Of a DNA stretch of 64,000 nt, positions 53,976 to 63,896 are shown in pieces. Both the position numbers and the translations under genes were made by a program. This DNA comes from Seleniivibrio woodruffii (GTDB lineage Bacteria > Chrysiogenota > Deferribacteres > Deferribacterales > Geovibrionaceae). Below the pieces are notes generated by a model. That model did no database searches and had not been told where the DNA came from. It saw only the letters and a program-made list of their open reading frames with translations. The stretch spans positions 930,770 through 994,769 of the forward strand of contig NZ_SMGG01000003.1 of NCBI RefSeq assembly GCF_004339245.1, given 5' to 3'. How positions within the stretch are numbered: the first letter of the stretch is position 1; every line of letters starts with the position of its first letter.

Positions 53976-54034
53976 GTCACTCTGAGTGTAACGAAGAGTC
54001 TCTGACAGAGATTCTTCACTCCGTTCAGAATGAC
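53976..54034. repeat. Dispersed repeat, family A (complete)
   Basis: 59 bp with nearly perfect inverted ends (GTCACTCTGAGTG ... CGTTCAGAATGAC) and internal GAAGAGTCTCTG / CAGAGATTCTTC. It lies between thyX and the DUF1385 gene. Confidence 0.78.
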
Positions 54035-54099
54035 GGTTGGGAATAACGAATGTAAATCTCCCTTTGTGAAAGGGGAGGCAAAAATGGAGTTAACTAATA

Positions 54100-55002
54100 A
54101 TGTCAAAACCAAACATCGGCGGTCAGGCGGTAATCGAAGGGGTCATGATGCGTGCACCCGAAAGATTCGTCATAGCCGTCCGCAAGAGCGAAAACGAGAT
54201 CGTCCTTAAAAAAGAGGACGTTAAGCTGGACAGAAGCAAAATATTCAAGAAACCCCTCATAAGAGGCCTGATAGCCCTTTATGATTCACTTATCCTCGGC
54301 ATCCGTGCGCTTAATTTCAGTGCATACCATTCAACGGGTGAGGGCGAAGAGCACATGAGCAAGGCCGCCACATTTTTCAGCATGGCGATGGGTATCGGTC
54401 TGGGGCTTCTGCTGTTCATCTATCTGCCCTTGCAGATAACCGAGCTGATGAAGCACCTGCTGCCGAGCCTCCATACTTCGTCTCTGCTGTATAATGCAGT
54501 GGACGGCGTTATCAGGGTGATATTCTTCGTGCTGTATGTGTGGGGGATATCGTTTCTGAAAGACATAAAGAGGGTATTTCAGTACCACGGAGCGGAACAC
54601 AAGGCGATCTATGCCTACGAAGAGGGCGTGGAGCTGAACGTTGAGAACGCCAGAAAGATGAGCCGTTTTCACCCCCGCTGCGGAACCAGCTTCCTTATTA
54701 TATTGATGCTGGTGTGCATACTGACCTTTTCGCTCATTCCCAACGACGCTCACTTCCTTGTTAAGCTGGGCGCAAGACTCTTCTTCATCCCCATCATAGC
54801 GGGTGTAAGCTATGAGATACTTAAGCTCAGCGGAAAGTTCCACAAGAACCCCGTTGTACGTTTTCTGATAATGCCGGGGCTTATGCTCCAGAAGATAACC
54901 ACTCAGGAGCCGGACGACAGCCAGCTCGAAGTGGCTCTCATCTCCATCAGGGCTTCACTTGACATGGAGATACCCACCGAAGGGATAACAATAGTAGACT
55001 GA
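54100..55002 (+). CDS. DUF1385 (YqhQ-like) membrane protein
   Basis: 300 residues with the family signature GGQAVIEGVMMRAPER at the N-terminus, later YHGAEHKAIYAYEEG and SRFHPRCGTSFL, and several membrane helices. Function unknown for the family. It sits 8 nt before prfA, a pairing seen in many bacteria (knowledge of the family). Confidence 0.92.
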   Translation: MSKPNIGGQAVIEGVMMRAPERFVIAVRKSENEIVLKKEDVKLDRSKIFKKPLIRGLIALYDSLILGIRALNFSAYHSTGEGEEHMSKAATFFSMAMGIGLGLLLFIYLPLQITELMKHLLPSLHTSSLLYNAVDGVIRVIFFVLYVWGISFLKDIKRVFQYHGAEHKAIYAYEEGVELNVENARKMSRFHPRCGTSFLIILMLVCILTFSLIPNDAHFLVKLGARLFFIPIIAGVSYEILKLSGKFHKNPVVRFLIMPGLMLQKITTQEPDDSQLEVALISIRASLDMEIPTEGITIVD

Positions 55003-55009
55003 GGAATAC

Positions 55010-56077
55010 ATGTTTGACAAACTGCAGGAAGTAAAAGCAAATTTTGATGAAATGACCAAAAGGCTCACCGATCCGGATGTGATATCCGATCAGGAGCTTT
55101 TCATGAAGACCTCCAAGGATCATGCGGAGATGCGCCCCGTCGTTGAGAAATATGACGAGTATATGGCCGTTAAAAAGTCTCTGGAAGAGGCGAAGGCGAT
55201 CGTTGCGTCGTCCGATGACAAAGACCTTGTTGAGCTTGCGGAAATGGAGCTTGAGGAGAACAAGGACGCTCTGGAGCGCATGGAGGGAGAGCTTAAAAAA
55301 CTCCTGCTGAAAAAAGACCCCTACGATCACAAGAACATCTTCCTTGAGATAAGAGCCGGAACCGGCGGCGACGAGGCCTCCCTGTTTGCGGCGGTGCTTC
55401 TTAAAATGTACTCACGCTATGCCGAGATGAACGGCTGGAAGGTTGAGATAGTTGATTTCAACGACACCGGCGTCGGCGGCTATAAAGAGGTTGTGGCTCT
55501 TATCAAAGGCTACGGCGCATACAGCAAGCTGAAATTTGAGGCCGGAGGTCACAGGGTTCAGCGTGTTCCTGAGACCGAATCGGGCGGACGTATCCACACA
55601 TCCGCATGTACCGTTGCGGTGCTTCCGGAAGCCGAGGATGTTGACGTTCAGATCGAGCAGAAAGACCTGCGTGTGGACGTTTACCGTGCGGGCGGCGCAG
55701 GCGGACAGCACATCAACACCACAGACTCTGCCGTGCGTATGACACACATTCCCACGGGAATAGTGGTCACCTGTCAGGATGAGCGAAGCCAGATCAAAAA
55801 CCGTGAGAAAGCACTGAAACTGCTTAAATCAAGGATTCTTGAAGTTGAGATAGAGAAAAAGAACTCAGAAGAGGCGGCCAGCAGAAAACTTCAGGTGGGT
55901 TCAGGCGACAGAAGCGAACGGATCAGAACATATAACTTTCCCCAGAACAGGGTTACGGATCACCGTATAAAGGAATCCGCCAACCTCGACAGATTTCTGC
56001 TGGGCGAGATGGAAGAGATGATCGACGCTACGATCGCCTTCGATCAGGCGGAAAGGCTCAGAGAATCGGGTCTCTGA
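55010..56077 (+). CDS. prfA: Peptide chain release factor 1
   Basis: 355 residues. GGQ motif in RAGGAGGQHINTTDSAVRM; the stop-codon-reading region has the RF1-type PET-like segment (QRVPETESGGRIHTS), which fits RF1 rather than RF2. Releases peptides at UAA/UAG. Overlaps prmC by one base. Confidence 0.98.
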   Translation: MFDKLQEVKANFDEMTKRLTDPDVISDQELFMKTSKDHAEMRPVVEKYDEYMAVKKSLEEAKAIVASSDDKDLVELAEMELEENKDALERMEGELKKLLLKKDPYDHKNIFLEIRAGTGGDEASLFAAVLLKMYSRYAEMNGWKVEIVDFNDTGVGGYKEVVALIKGYGAYSKLKFEAGGHRVQRVPETESGGRIHTSACTVAVLPEAEDVDVQIEQKDLRVDVYRAGGAGGQHINTTDSAVRMTHIPTGIVVTCQDERSQIKNREKALKLLKSRILEVEIEKKNSEEAASRKLQVGSGDRSERIRTYNFPQNRVTDHRIKESANLDRFLLGEMEEMIDATIAFDQAERLRESGL

Positions 56078-56892
56078 TGAAGCTGGCGGAGTTTATCGGC
56101 TTCGTCCGTGAAAATTATCTGCCCAACAGACACGATGCCCTTGAGCTTGCCTCAAAGGCTTTCGATATCGAATATTCAAAGGTTCCTCTGCATCTGTCGG
56201 ATGATGTGACGGTCTCGGAGGACGTTCAGAAAATGCTGGACAGGCTTGGCGAAGGCGAGCCGCTGGCATATGTCATAAATAACAAATCATTTTACGGTCT
56301 TGATATGTATGTGGACGGGCGGGTGCTGATACCCCGCCCCGAAACGGAACTCATAGTCAGCGAAGCCCTCCGGCACTTTAAGGGATGTCGTAGTCTGAAG
56401 ATACTGGATGTTTGTACGGGGTCGGGGTGCATTCCTGCGGCGATACTGCATGAAATGCCTGACTGGACGGCCGACGTTCTGGATATAAGTGCGGATGCGC
56501 TGGCGGTGGCGGATATCAACCTGAACAGATACGCCGCCGGACGATACCGTCTGATTCAGGGCGATGCCCTGCGTCTGACAGAATATGTATGCGAAAAGTA
56601 TGATATAATAACCTGTAACCCGCCCTACCTGACCGAGGAAGAGTGGGAGGCTTCGCCGAAGTCACTGAAATATGAGCCGAAAAACGCTCTGAGTGACGGC
56701 GGCGACGGGCTTTTGTTCTACAAAAAACTATTGGACATGATACCCGATTTATGCCATATAAACGGGGTGGCTCTTTTCGAACTGGGACAGGGTCAGCACG
56801 AGAGTGCAGCGGTTTTGCTTAAACAGAACAACTATAAAAAAATCAAAGATTATCAAGGGATAGAAAGGGTACTTGCTTGGACAAACTTGTAA
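56077..56892 (+). CDS. prmC: Release factor glutamine methyltransferase
   Basis: 271 residues. SAM motif LDVCTGSGCIPAAIL and substrate motif CNPPYLTEEEW (NPPY). Methylates the Gln of the RF GGQ motif, fitting its position after prfA. Overlaps murA by 16 nt. Confidence 0.97.
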   Translation: MKLAEFIGFVRENYLPNRHDALELASKAFDIEYSKVPLHLSDDVTVSEDVQKMLDRLGEGEPLAYVINNKSFYGLDMYVDGRVLIPRPETELIVSEALRHFKGCRSLKILDVCTGSGCIPAAILHEMPDWTADVLDISADALAVADINLNRYAAGRYRLIQGDALRLTEYVCEKYDIITCNPPYLTEEEWEASPKSLKYEPKNALSDGGDGLLFYKKLLDMIPDLCHINGVALFELGQGQHESAAVLLKQNNYKKIKDYQGIERVLAWTNL

Positions 56893-58136
56893 TAGAAGGC
56901 GGCCGTGAACTCAGCGGCACAATACGCATCAGCGGCGCAAAGAATGCCGCACTTCCCATCCTCTCCGCAGTTATTCTGGCAGACGGAGAATACAACATCA
57001 GTGAAGCTCCCGAACTTGTTGACATCGCAACAATGCTGAAACTGCTGAACGAGTTCGGAATATCTTCCGAACGCACAGGCAAGTCGGTTAAAATAAACAG
57101 CCAGTACAACCATGAAGGCTACATAGCTCCCTATGAGCTTGTTAAAACAATGAGAGCCAGCGTGCTTGCTCTGGGGCCGCTTCTGGCCAGAAAGGGCAGG
57201 GCGAAGGTATCTCTGCCGGGCGGATGCGCAATAGGCGAGCGTCCTGTTGACCTCCACCTGAAAGCACTGGAAGCCATGGGCGCAAAGATAGTCGTTGAAC
57301 ACGGCTACATCTATGCGGAATGCCCCAAGCTGAAAGGCGCAATAATCAACTTTGACATAGTAACGGTGACAGGCACCGAAAACATAATGATGGCGGCATG
57401 CCTTGCAGATGGCGAAACTGTTCTGCGCAACGCCGCACAGGAACCCGAGGTTGTTGATCTTGCACGCTTCCTTAAAAAGATGGGCGCAAGGATAACCGGA
57501 GAGGGAACCAGCGAAATCCGCATAATGGGCGTTGAAAAGCTTTACAGCACAGATTACGCCATCATGCCCGACCGTATCGAGGCCGGAACCTTCATCTGCT
57601 GTGTGGGTGCTGCGGGCGGCAGTGTTGAGATAACCAACGTGCCCGTGGACGTTATGCGCACCACTCTGGACAAAATAGCCGAAACAGGCCTCCAGATCGA
57701 CAGAATAAACAGCACCACAATCAGGGTTACAAAAACAAAACCACTTGTTTCCACAGACGTTTCAACAGCTCCCTATCCCGGCTTTCCCACAGACATGCAG
57801 GCGCAGTTCATGAGCCTTATGACAGTGGGCAACGGGTTCTCTGTGGTAACCGAGAACATATTCGAAAACAGATTCATGCACGTTGCCGAGCTTAAGCGTA
57901 TGGGAGCCGACATCAAGCTGAAAGACAAATCAGCAATGATAAGAGGCGTTAAGGGACTCACGGGAGCACCTGTTATGGCTTCCGACCTGCGTGCCAGCGC
58001 CAGCCTTGTTATAGCTGCGCTGATGGCCGACGGCAAAACCGAAATATCAAGACTTTATCACCTCGACAGAGGCTACGAGGACTTTGTCGAAAAACTGAGC
58101 GGGGCCGGAGCCAGCCTTGCAAGGGTTAAGGAATAA
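56877..58136 (+). CDS. murA: UDP-GlcNAc 1-carboxyvinyltransferase
   Basis: 419 residues from TTG 56877. Begins LVIEGGRELSGTIRISGAKN; catalytic Cys in SLPGGCAIGERPVDLH, so fosfomycin-sensitive by family rule; TDMQAQFMSL is present. First committed step of peptidoglycan synthesis. The stop overlaps the hisG ATG. Confidence 0.98.
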   Translation: MDKLVIEGGRELSGTIRISGAKNAALPILSAVILADGEYNISEAPELVDIATMLKLLNEFGISSERTGKSVKINSQYNHEGYIAPYELVKTMRASVLALGPLLARKGRAKVSLPGGCAIGERPVDLHLKALEAMGAKIVVEHGYIYAECPKLKGAIINFDIVTVTGTENIMMAACLADGETVLRNAAQEPEVVDLARFLKKMGARITGEGTSEIRIMGVEKLYSTDYAIMPDRIEAGTFICCVGAAGGSVEITNVPVDVMRTTLDKIAETGLQIDRINSTTIRVTKTKPLVSTDVSTAPYPGFPTDMQAQFMSLMTVGNGFSVVTENIFENRFMHVAELKRMGADIKLKDKSAMIRGVKGLTGAPVMASDLRASASLVIAALMADGKTEISRLYHLDRGYEDFVEKLSGAGASLARVKE

Positions 58137-58768
58137 TGAGAACTGACGACTGCATAAACGTTGCCCTGCCCAAAGGCAGGCTTGCTGAGGATACCGTTGA
58201 GCTTTTCCTTAAAAAAGGGATAACCAGAGAAGGGGTTGTGGATTTCAACTCCCGCATGCTCACCTTCCACGACGAAGTGAACAACATCAAGTTCATGATG
58301 GTTAGAAATATGGACGTCTCCACCTACGTCAAACACGGCGCAGCCGACATCGGCGTTGTGGGCAAGGACATCCTGCTGGAATCCGCCGCAGACGTTTATG
58401 AATACCTCGATCTGGGATTCGGCTATTGCCGTCTCTGTGTTGCCGGACTGAAAGACAGCGACCACTCATATCGCCACGATATGGTGGTGGCAACAAAATA
58501 TCCCTCCCTCACAAAGAACTTTTTTGCGGGAAAGGGTGTCTTTGTTGAGACAATAAAACTTTACGGTTCAATAGAGCTCTCGCCCATAGTCGGGCTTTCG
58601 GATTTCATTGTCGACCTTGTGTCCACAGGCCAGACCCTTAAAAAGAACGGTCTGGTGGAGGTTGAAACAATGCTGGAATCCACCGCACGCCTCATAGGCA
58701 ACAAGAGCATGGCGAAAGTGAAGTATCAGAGAATCAGGGAAATACTGGAAGTTGTGGAGTCGGCATGA
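58136..58768 (+). CDS. hisG: ATP phosphoribosyltransferase, short form
   Basis: 210 residues, beginning INVALPKGRLAEDTVELF; PRPP-binding VDLVSTGQTLKKNGL. The short form needs a HisZ regulatory subunit, not present here. First step of histidine synthesis. It is embedded, with overlaps, between murA and bamA, outside any his operon. Confidence 0.96.
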   Translation: MRTDDCINVALPKGRLAEDTVELFLKKGITREGVVDFNSRMLTFHDEVNNIKFMMVRNMDVSTYVKHGAADIGVVGKDILLESAADVYEYLDLGFGYCRLCVAGLKDSDHSYRHDMVVATKYPSLTKNFFAGKGVFVETIKLYGSIELSPIVGLSDFIVDLVSTGQTLKKNGLVEVETMLESTARLIGNKSMAKVKYQRIREILEVVESA

Positions 58769-61011
58769 AAACAAATTTTTTTTTTATTGCGTTAATAACT
58801 CTTTTTTCATTTAACGCACTTGCAGCCACCATTGACTCTGTGGAGATAAAAGGAAACCGCAGGGTACCCACCGCTACTATTCAAAAATACACAGTTAAAG
58901 AGGGCACCGAGTTCGATCTGGGCGCAGTGGACAGAAGCATAAAGTCTCTGTTCGCATCCGGTCTGGTGACTGATGCCGCAGTGGACATGAAGGTTGACGA
59001 GGACAGGCTGGTGCTTGTTTATCAGATATCCGAAAAGCCCTATGTGAACAGTGTCTATTTCAACGGTAACTCCGAAATAAAGACCAGAATTCTCGAAGAG
59101 ACTGTAAACCCCATGGCGGGACAGCTTCTGGACAGCAAAAAGGTTGAGACCAACCTTGCCCTGATTCAGGAAAAATATGCCGACGAGAAGTTCTATACCG
59201 CAAAGATAAATGTTGAGGTTGAGGACAGAAACGACAACTCGGTTGACATTGTCTACAGCATTGACGAAGGCGTTCAGGCCAAGATATATGACATCAAGAT
59301 CGTCGGAAATAAATATTTCTCCAAAAAGCAGATACTTAAATCCATCGAAACAAGCAAAAAAGGCTTCTGGTCATGGCTTTCCGGTTCCGGCAAGCTGAAA
59401 AAGACCGAACTGCGCACCGACCTTGAAAAGATAAAGGCAATATACCTCAAAGAGGGCTTTGCCAAGGTTCAGGTGGGCGAACCTGACATAGTTATCTCTG
59501 ACGATAAGAAAAAAATATACATCACATTAAAGATAAACGAAGGCATAAGATATAAGGTTGCAAATATTGAGTTTTCCGGGTATGAGCATGCCACGCTGGA
59601 TGAGCTGAAGAAGTCAGTCTCCCTTAAGACAGGCGACTGGTTCAACGTTGAAATGTTCCAGAACGACATCAAATCAGTGACGTCGGTTTTCACCCAGAAA
59701 GGCTTTGCCTATGCCAACGTTGACCCCGACACATCAATGAAGGACGATGCCGCAACAATCGACATTAAGTTCGGCGTCGAAGAGAACCATCTGGTATACA
59801 TCAACAGGATCAACATCAGAGGAAACACGAAATCCAGAGACAACGTTATCAGACGTGAGTTTGATATTGTCGAAGGACAGCTTTACAACAGTGCACTCAT
59901 TTCAGATTCCAAACGCCACCTTGAGTTCCTCGATTTCTTCGATCAGGTAAGGGTTGCGGAAACCAGAGTGGCCGAGGATCAGATCGACCTCGACGTTGAC
60001 GTTAACGACAAAATGACAGGAATGTTCAGCCTTGCGGCGGGCTATTCCAGTGTGGATAAACTGATAGGTACGGTGTCCGTTACACAGAAGAACCTTTTCG
60101 GCAAGGGCTATGAACTGACCACCAAGGGCGAGTTCTCAAGCTCCAGAGCTGACTACACCATCAGCTTTGTAAACCCCTGGCTGTTCGACAGACCCTACAG
60201 CTTCAGCCTCGACCTGTTCAAAACCAACAGGGAATACGACGACTACGACAAGAAGTCAAAAGGTTTCGCTATTGGACTGGGGCACCAGCTCATCAAGCGC
60301 AAGCTCTACGGCAGCGTTAGATTCAGATATGAAGAGAACGAAATTGCCAACATAGAGGACTATGCAGCCGACATAATCAAGGCGCAGGAGGGCGAGTCCA
60401 AGATAATAAGCCTTACCCCCTCACTGAAATGGTCCACAACCAACCACCCCTATCTGCCCACAAAAGGTAACCAGAGCACTCTGTTCCTGAAACTGGCAGG
60501 CGGCCCCATGGGCGGTGACTATACCTTCGGAAAGCTGGGTATGGAAACATCCCAGTATGTGACCCTTTTCTGGAAAGTCGTTCTGATGGCGCATCTTGAA
60601 GGCGGATACATCCAGATGTTCGACGGCAAGGACGCACCCATTGCAGAACGCTACAGACTGGGCGGTATGTACAGCATCAGAGGCTATGAATACGGCGACA
60701 TCTCCCCCGCGGACGACGACGGAAACAAGTTCGGCGGTACTAAGTTCATCCAGAACAACTTCGAGCTTATCTTCCCCGTAATTCCCAGTGCGCAGATAAT
60801 GGGCGTTGTGTTCTTCGATCAGGGACAGGCGTATGACTCAGACGAAGCGTTCTTCAAGCGTGACCTTGTAAGGTCATACGGTGCAGGCTTCCGCTGGTAC
60901 AGCCCCATCGGCCCGCTCAGATTTGAGTACGGACAGCCTATTAACCCCGATTCCTCTGAGGGACTTTCGAACAAAGGCAGATGGGAGTTTTCCATCGGCG
61001 GTATGATATAA
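58765..61011 (+). CDS. bamA: Outer-membrane assembly factor BamA
   Basis: 748 residues with a signal peptide (FFFIALITLFSFNALA), five POTRA domains (first begins IDSVEIKGNRRVPTATI) and a C-terminal 16-strand barrel containing the conserved loop motif RYRLGGMYSIRGYEYGD and final WEFSIGGMI. It inserts outer-membrane proteins, such as the TolC-like channel and secretin. Overlaps hisG by 4 nt; skp follows. Confidence 0.97.
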   Translation: MKTNFFFIALITLFSFNALAATIDSVEIKGNRRVPTATIQKYTVKEGTEFDLGAVDRSIKSLFASGLVTDAAVDMKVDEDRLVLVYQISEKPYVNSVYFNGNSEIKTRILEETVNPMAGQLLDSKKVETNLALIQEKYADEKFYTAKINVEVEDRNDNSVDIVYSIDEGVQAKIYDIKIVGNKYFSKKQILKSIETSKKGFWSWLSGSGKLKKTELRTDLEKIKAIYLKEGFAKVQVGEPDIVISDDKKKIYITLKINEGIRYKVANIEFSGYEHATLDELKKSVSLKTGDWFNVEMFQNDIKSVTSVFTQKGFAYANVDPDTSMKDDAATIDIKFGVEENHLVYINRINIRGNTKSRDNVIRREFDIVEGQLYNSALISDSKRHLEFLDFFDQVRVAETRVAEDQIDLDVDVNDKMTGMFSLAAGYSSVDKLIGTVSVTQKNLFGKGYELTTKGEFSSSRADYTISFVNPWLFDRPYSFSLDLFKTNREYDDYDKKSKGFAIGLGHQLIKRKLYGSVRFRYEENEIANIEDYAADIIKAQEGESKIISLTPSLKWSTTNHPYLPTKGNQSTLFLKLAGGPMGGDYTFGKLGMETSQYVTLFWKVVLMAHLEGGYIQMFDGKDAPIAERYRLGGMYSIRGYEYGDISPADDDGNKFGGTKFIQNNFELIFPVIPSAQIMGVVFFDQGQAYDSDEAFFKRDLVRSYGAGFRWYSPIGPLRFEYGQPINPDSSEGLSNKGRWEFSIGGMI

Positions 61012-61044
61012 GTTGATAATATCCAATAGGAGGATTTTTATATT

Positions 61045-61563
61045 ATGAGAACAAAACTTTTCTTTCTTTTGCTGATAATGGCGGTCTTCTCCGCATCGGC
61101 ATATGCAAAAATCGGTGTTCTGGATTTCCAGAAAGTTCTGAAAGAATCTGACGGCGGAAAAGATGTAACGGGTAAACTTCAGGCCAAGGCCGATGAATAC
61201 GATAAAAAACTGTCCGCTCTGAACGAAGCAATCAAAAAGAACCAGCAGGAATATGCCGCTAAGGAAAACGTGGCAAACGAAGACTACAAAGAGAAAAAGA
61301 GAGCTGAAATTCAGCGCCAGATAAGAGACTTCAACCAGAACAAGGACGACTATGCGAAAGAGCTTAAAAGACTGGAAATGAGATATCTTAAAACCATTCA
61401 GGACGACGTTCTGAAGATAATCTCCTCTCTGGGTCAGGAGCTTGACACCGAGATAATCCTTGAGCAGAACACTTCCGGTGTTCTTTACCTCAGCCCCAAG
61501 GTTGACATAACAGACGTTGTTATCCAGAGATACAACACAGTATTCAAACAGCAGAAAAAATAA
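61045..61563 (+). CDS. skp: Periplasmic chaperone Skp/OmpH
   Basis: 172 residues with a signal peptide (MRTKLFFLLLIMAVFSASAYA), the N-terminal strand KIGVLDFQKVLKESDGGK, a long Lys/Gln/Glu coiled-coil arm and the closing TDVVIQRYN strand. Holds unfolded outer-membrane proteins for BamA. Good AGGAGG ribosome site. Overlaps lpxD by one base. Confidence 0.93.
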   Translation: MRTKLFFLLLIMAVFSASAYAKIGVLDFQKVLKESDGGKDVTGKLQAKADEYDKKLSALNEAIKKNQQEYAAKENVANEDYKEKKRAEIQRQIRDFNQNKDDYAKELKRLEMRYLKTIQDDVLKIISSLGQELDTEIILEQNTSGVLYLSPKVDITDVVIQRYNTVFKQQKK

Positions 61564-62573
61564 TGAAAGCGTCTGTTCTTGCTGAAAAGACAGGCGGAAT
61601 ACTTCACGGGGCAGACACAGAGATTCTCTGTGTCTGTTCTTTTGAGGACATAAAAGCGGGAGCTCTGGTTCCTCTTCTTGTGAAGGATCTTCCGGAGGGC
61701 ATTTTCGAATCCCCCGCCGCCGCATTTCTGGTCAAGACCGGAACGGAAACCGTCAGCGGAAAGACTTTCATCTCCGCAGACGACCCCGAAATGGCTCTTG
61801 TTGCCGCTCTGAACGCAATCTATCCCGTTCAGCGCAAATCAGGCATTCACCCCAAAGCACATGTTGCCGAATCCGCCGTGATAGGCGAAAACGTTTTCAT
61901 CGATGCCTTTGCATACATAGGCGAGAACGTGCGCATCGGCAATAACTGCGTTATCCGTGCGAACGTGACCATCGCCGACGGCGTTGTCATGGGCGACGAC
62001 TGCGACATCCACCCCAACGTAAGCATCTATTCAGGCTCAAAACTGGGCAGCAGGGTGCTCCTGCTCTCCGGTGCCGTTATCGGTGCCGACGGATTCGGAT
62101 TCTACCAGCGTGGCGGAAAGAACGTAAAAATTCCCCACGTGGGCGGAGTTCTGCTGGGTGACGACGTTGAGATAGGTGCAAACAGCTGTGTTGACAGAGG
62201 TAAGTTCTCCGACACTGTCATAGGCGAAGGCACGAAGATAGACAATCAATGTATGGTGGGGCACAACTGTGTGCTCGGCAAAGGCTGTGTCATGGCAGGG
62301 CAGGCGGCTCTGGCAGGCAGCACGACGCTGGGCGACTATGTTATCATGGGCGCACGCTCAGGCGCAGCAGACCACCTGAATATATGCTCAAAGACAATGC
62401 TTGCCGGACAGTGCGGGGTGATCTCCGACATCGACAAGCCCGGAATATACGCAGGATTCCCCCACACATCCAGAAAAGGCTGGCTGCGTGAGGTTCTGCT
62501 TCTGCGCGGACTTCCCGACACAATTAAGAGGATTGAAGAGATTGAGAGGAAACTGAACAATGATGGACATTAG
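61563..62573 (+). CDS. lpxD: UDP-3-O-acylglucosamine N-acyltransferase
   Basis: 336 residues. N-terminal uridine-binding domain, then left-handed beta-helix hexapeptide repeats ([20 protein letters not shown]), catalytic His in [14 protein letters not shown], and a C-terminal helix. Third step of lipid A synthesis. Overlaps fabZ by 14 nt. Confidence 0.97.
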   Translation: MKASVLAEKTGGILHGADTEILCVCSFEDIKAGALVPLLVKDLPEGIFESPAAAFLVKTGTETVSGKTFISADDPEMALVAALNAIYPVQRKSGIHPKAHVAESAVIGENVFIDAFAYIGENVRIGNNCVIRANVTIADGVVMGDDCDIHPNVSIYSGSKLGSRVLLLSGAVIGADGFGFYQRGGKNVKIPHVGGVLLGDDVEIGANSCVDRGKFSDTVIGEGTKIDNQCMVGHNCVLGKGCVMAGQAALAGSTTLGDYVIMGARSGAADHLNICSKTMLAGQCGVISDIDKPGIYAGFPHTSRKGWLREVLLLRGLPDTIKRIEEIERKLNNDGH

Positions 62574-62991
62574 AGAAATAATGAAAAAACTCCCCCACAG
62601 ATACCCTTTTCTGCTTGTTGACAGGGTTCTGGAGATGGACAGCGAAAGTATAACCGCTATCAAGAACGTAACAATGAACGAACCCTTCTTTCAGGGACAT
62701 TTCCCTTCATACCCCGTTATGCCCGGCGTGCTCATCGTCGAGGCTATGGCGCAGGTTGCGGGAATACATACCATTTCAACCGCTGAGGAGGTTCCGGAGA
62801 ACGCTCTCTTCTTCTTCATGGGTGTTGACGGCGTAAAATTCCGCAAACAGGTTGTTCCCGGCGATCAGCTTGTTATGAAAATAAAAGTTCTTAAAAAGAA
62901 AAAAGACCTCGTAAAGGTCAAGGGCGAAGCTTTTGTTGACGGCCAGCTTGCATGTGAAGGCGAACTGACAGCAATAATGAGAGCCGGCTAG
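62560..62991 (+). CDS. fabZ: 3-hydroxyacyl-ACP dehydratase FabZ
   Basis: 143 residues. Family motifs [15 protein letters not shown] (catalytic His) and [20 protein letters not shown] (catalytic Glu region). Supplies acyl chains for phospholipid and lipid A, fitting its lpx neighbours. Confidence 0.98.
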   Translation: MMDIREIMKKLPHRYPFLLVDRVLEMDSESITAIKNVTMNEPFFQGHFPSYPVMPGVLIVEAMAQVAGIHTISTAEEVPENALFFFMGVDGVKFRKQVVPGDQLVMKIKVLKKKKDLVKVKGEAFVDGQLACEGELTAIMRAG

Positions 62992-62994
62992 AGA

Positions 62995-63120
62995 GATCCG
63001 GTCACAGCGAAGGCCGTAGGCCTGCGGCAGTCTCATCCGATGGGAATGTCAGAATACAAATCTCCCTTAACCCCCTTTTAACTGAAGGGGAAATATGATG
63101 AAGATACTCAGGAGTCGGTT
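62995..63120. other. Gap between fabZ and lpxA
   Basis: 130 nt with a degenerate family B-like piece (about 63000-63040, GGTCACAGCGAAGGCC ... GGCAGTCTCATC) inserted in an otherwise tight operon. No terminator was recognised, so transcription probably continues into lpxA. Confidence 0.45.
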
Positions 63121-63894
63121 ATGATTCATAAGGATGCGATAGTACACCCCAGTGCGCAGATCGCTGACAGTGCCGTAATTGAAAAGGGCGCTTTCATCGG
63201 TAAAAACTGCGTTATCGGTGAGAACGTTATAGTCGGCTACAACGCTGTTGTTGAACGTGACACTGTTGTCGGCGACGGAACAAGGGTCTGCATGAACGCC
63301 CATATCGGCGGCGACCCTCAGGACTACAGCTTTAAAGGCGAAGACACAAAACTGATAATCGGGAAGAACTGTCTTTTCCGTGAGTTCAGCACAGTGCACA
63401 GAGCCTCAACAAAAGAGGACGTGTGGGAGACTGTTGTAGGCGATAACTGCTTCATCATGTCATACGCACACGTTGCCCACGACTGCAAGCTCGCAAACAA
63501 CGTGACCATGACCAGCTTTTCAGCACTCGGCGGTCACTGCCGTGTGGGTTCGTTTGTAAACATGGGCGGATTCGCCGCAGCGCACCAGTTCGTGCGTATC
63601 GGCTCCGGCTGTATGATAGGCGGAAAAGCAACCCTGCTTAAGGACGCACCCCCTTTCTGTATGCTTGCGGGAACACCTGCTGAGCTTGAAGGGCTTAACA
63701 GTGTCGGTCTTAAGAGAAGAGGGATCGGACCTGAGGTCAGAATGGAGCTGAAGCGTGCTCTTTCCATTTATATGGATCTGACTGTTAAACTTGTCGATCT
63801 GCCCGAAGAACTGTCGTTCCTGCATCCCTATCCTGAGGTGCTGGAGTTCATCGACTTCATCAAAGACAGCAAGAGAAGTTTTGTAAGGGGCTGA
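63121..63894 (+). CDS. lpxA: UDP-GlcNAc acyltransferase
   Basis: 257 residues. Hexapeptide-repeat beta-helix (IHKDAIVHPSAQIADSAVIE), GGDPQDYSFKGE, catalytic His in YAHVAHDCKLANN, and the helical C-terminus. First step of lipid A synthesis. Confidence 0.98.
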   Translation: MIHKDAIVHPSAQIADSAVIEKGAFIGKNCVIGENVIVGYNAVVERDTVVGDGTRVCMNAHIGGDPQDYSFKGEDTKLIIGKNCLFREFSTVHRASTKEDVWETVVGDNCFIMSYAHVAHDCKLANNVTMTSFSALGGHCRVGSFVNMGGFAAAHQFVRIGSGCMIGGKATLLKDAPPFCMLAGTPAELEGLNSVGLKRRGIGPEVRMELKRALSIYMDLTVKLVDLPEELSFLHPYPEVLEFIDFIKDSKRSFVRG

Positions 63895-63896
63895 TT

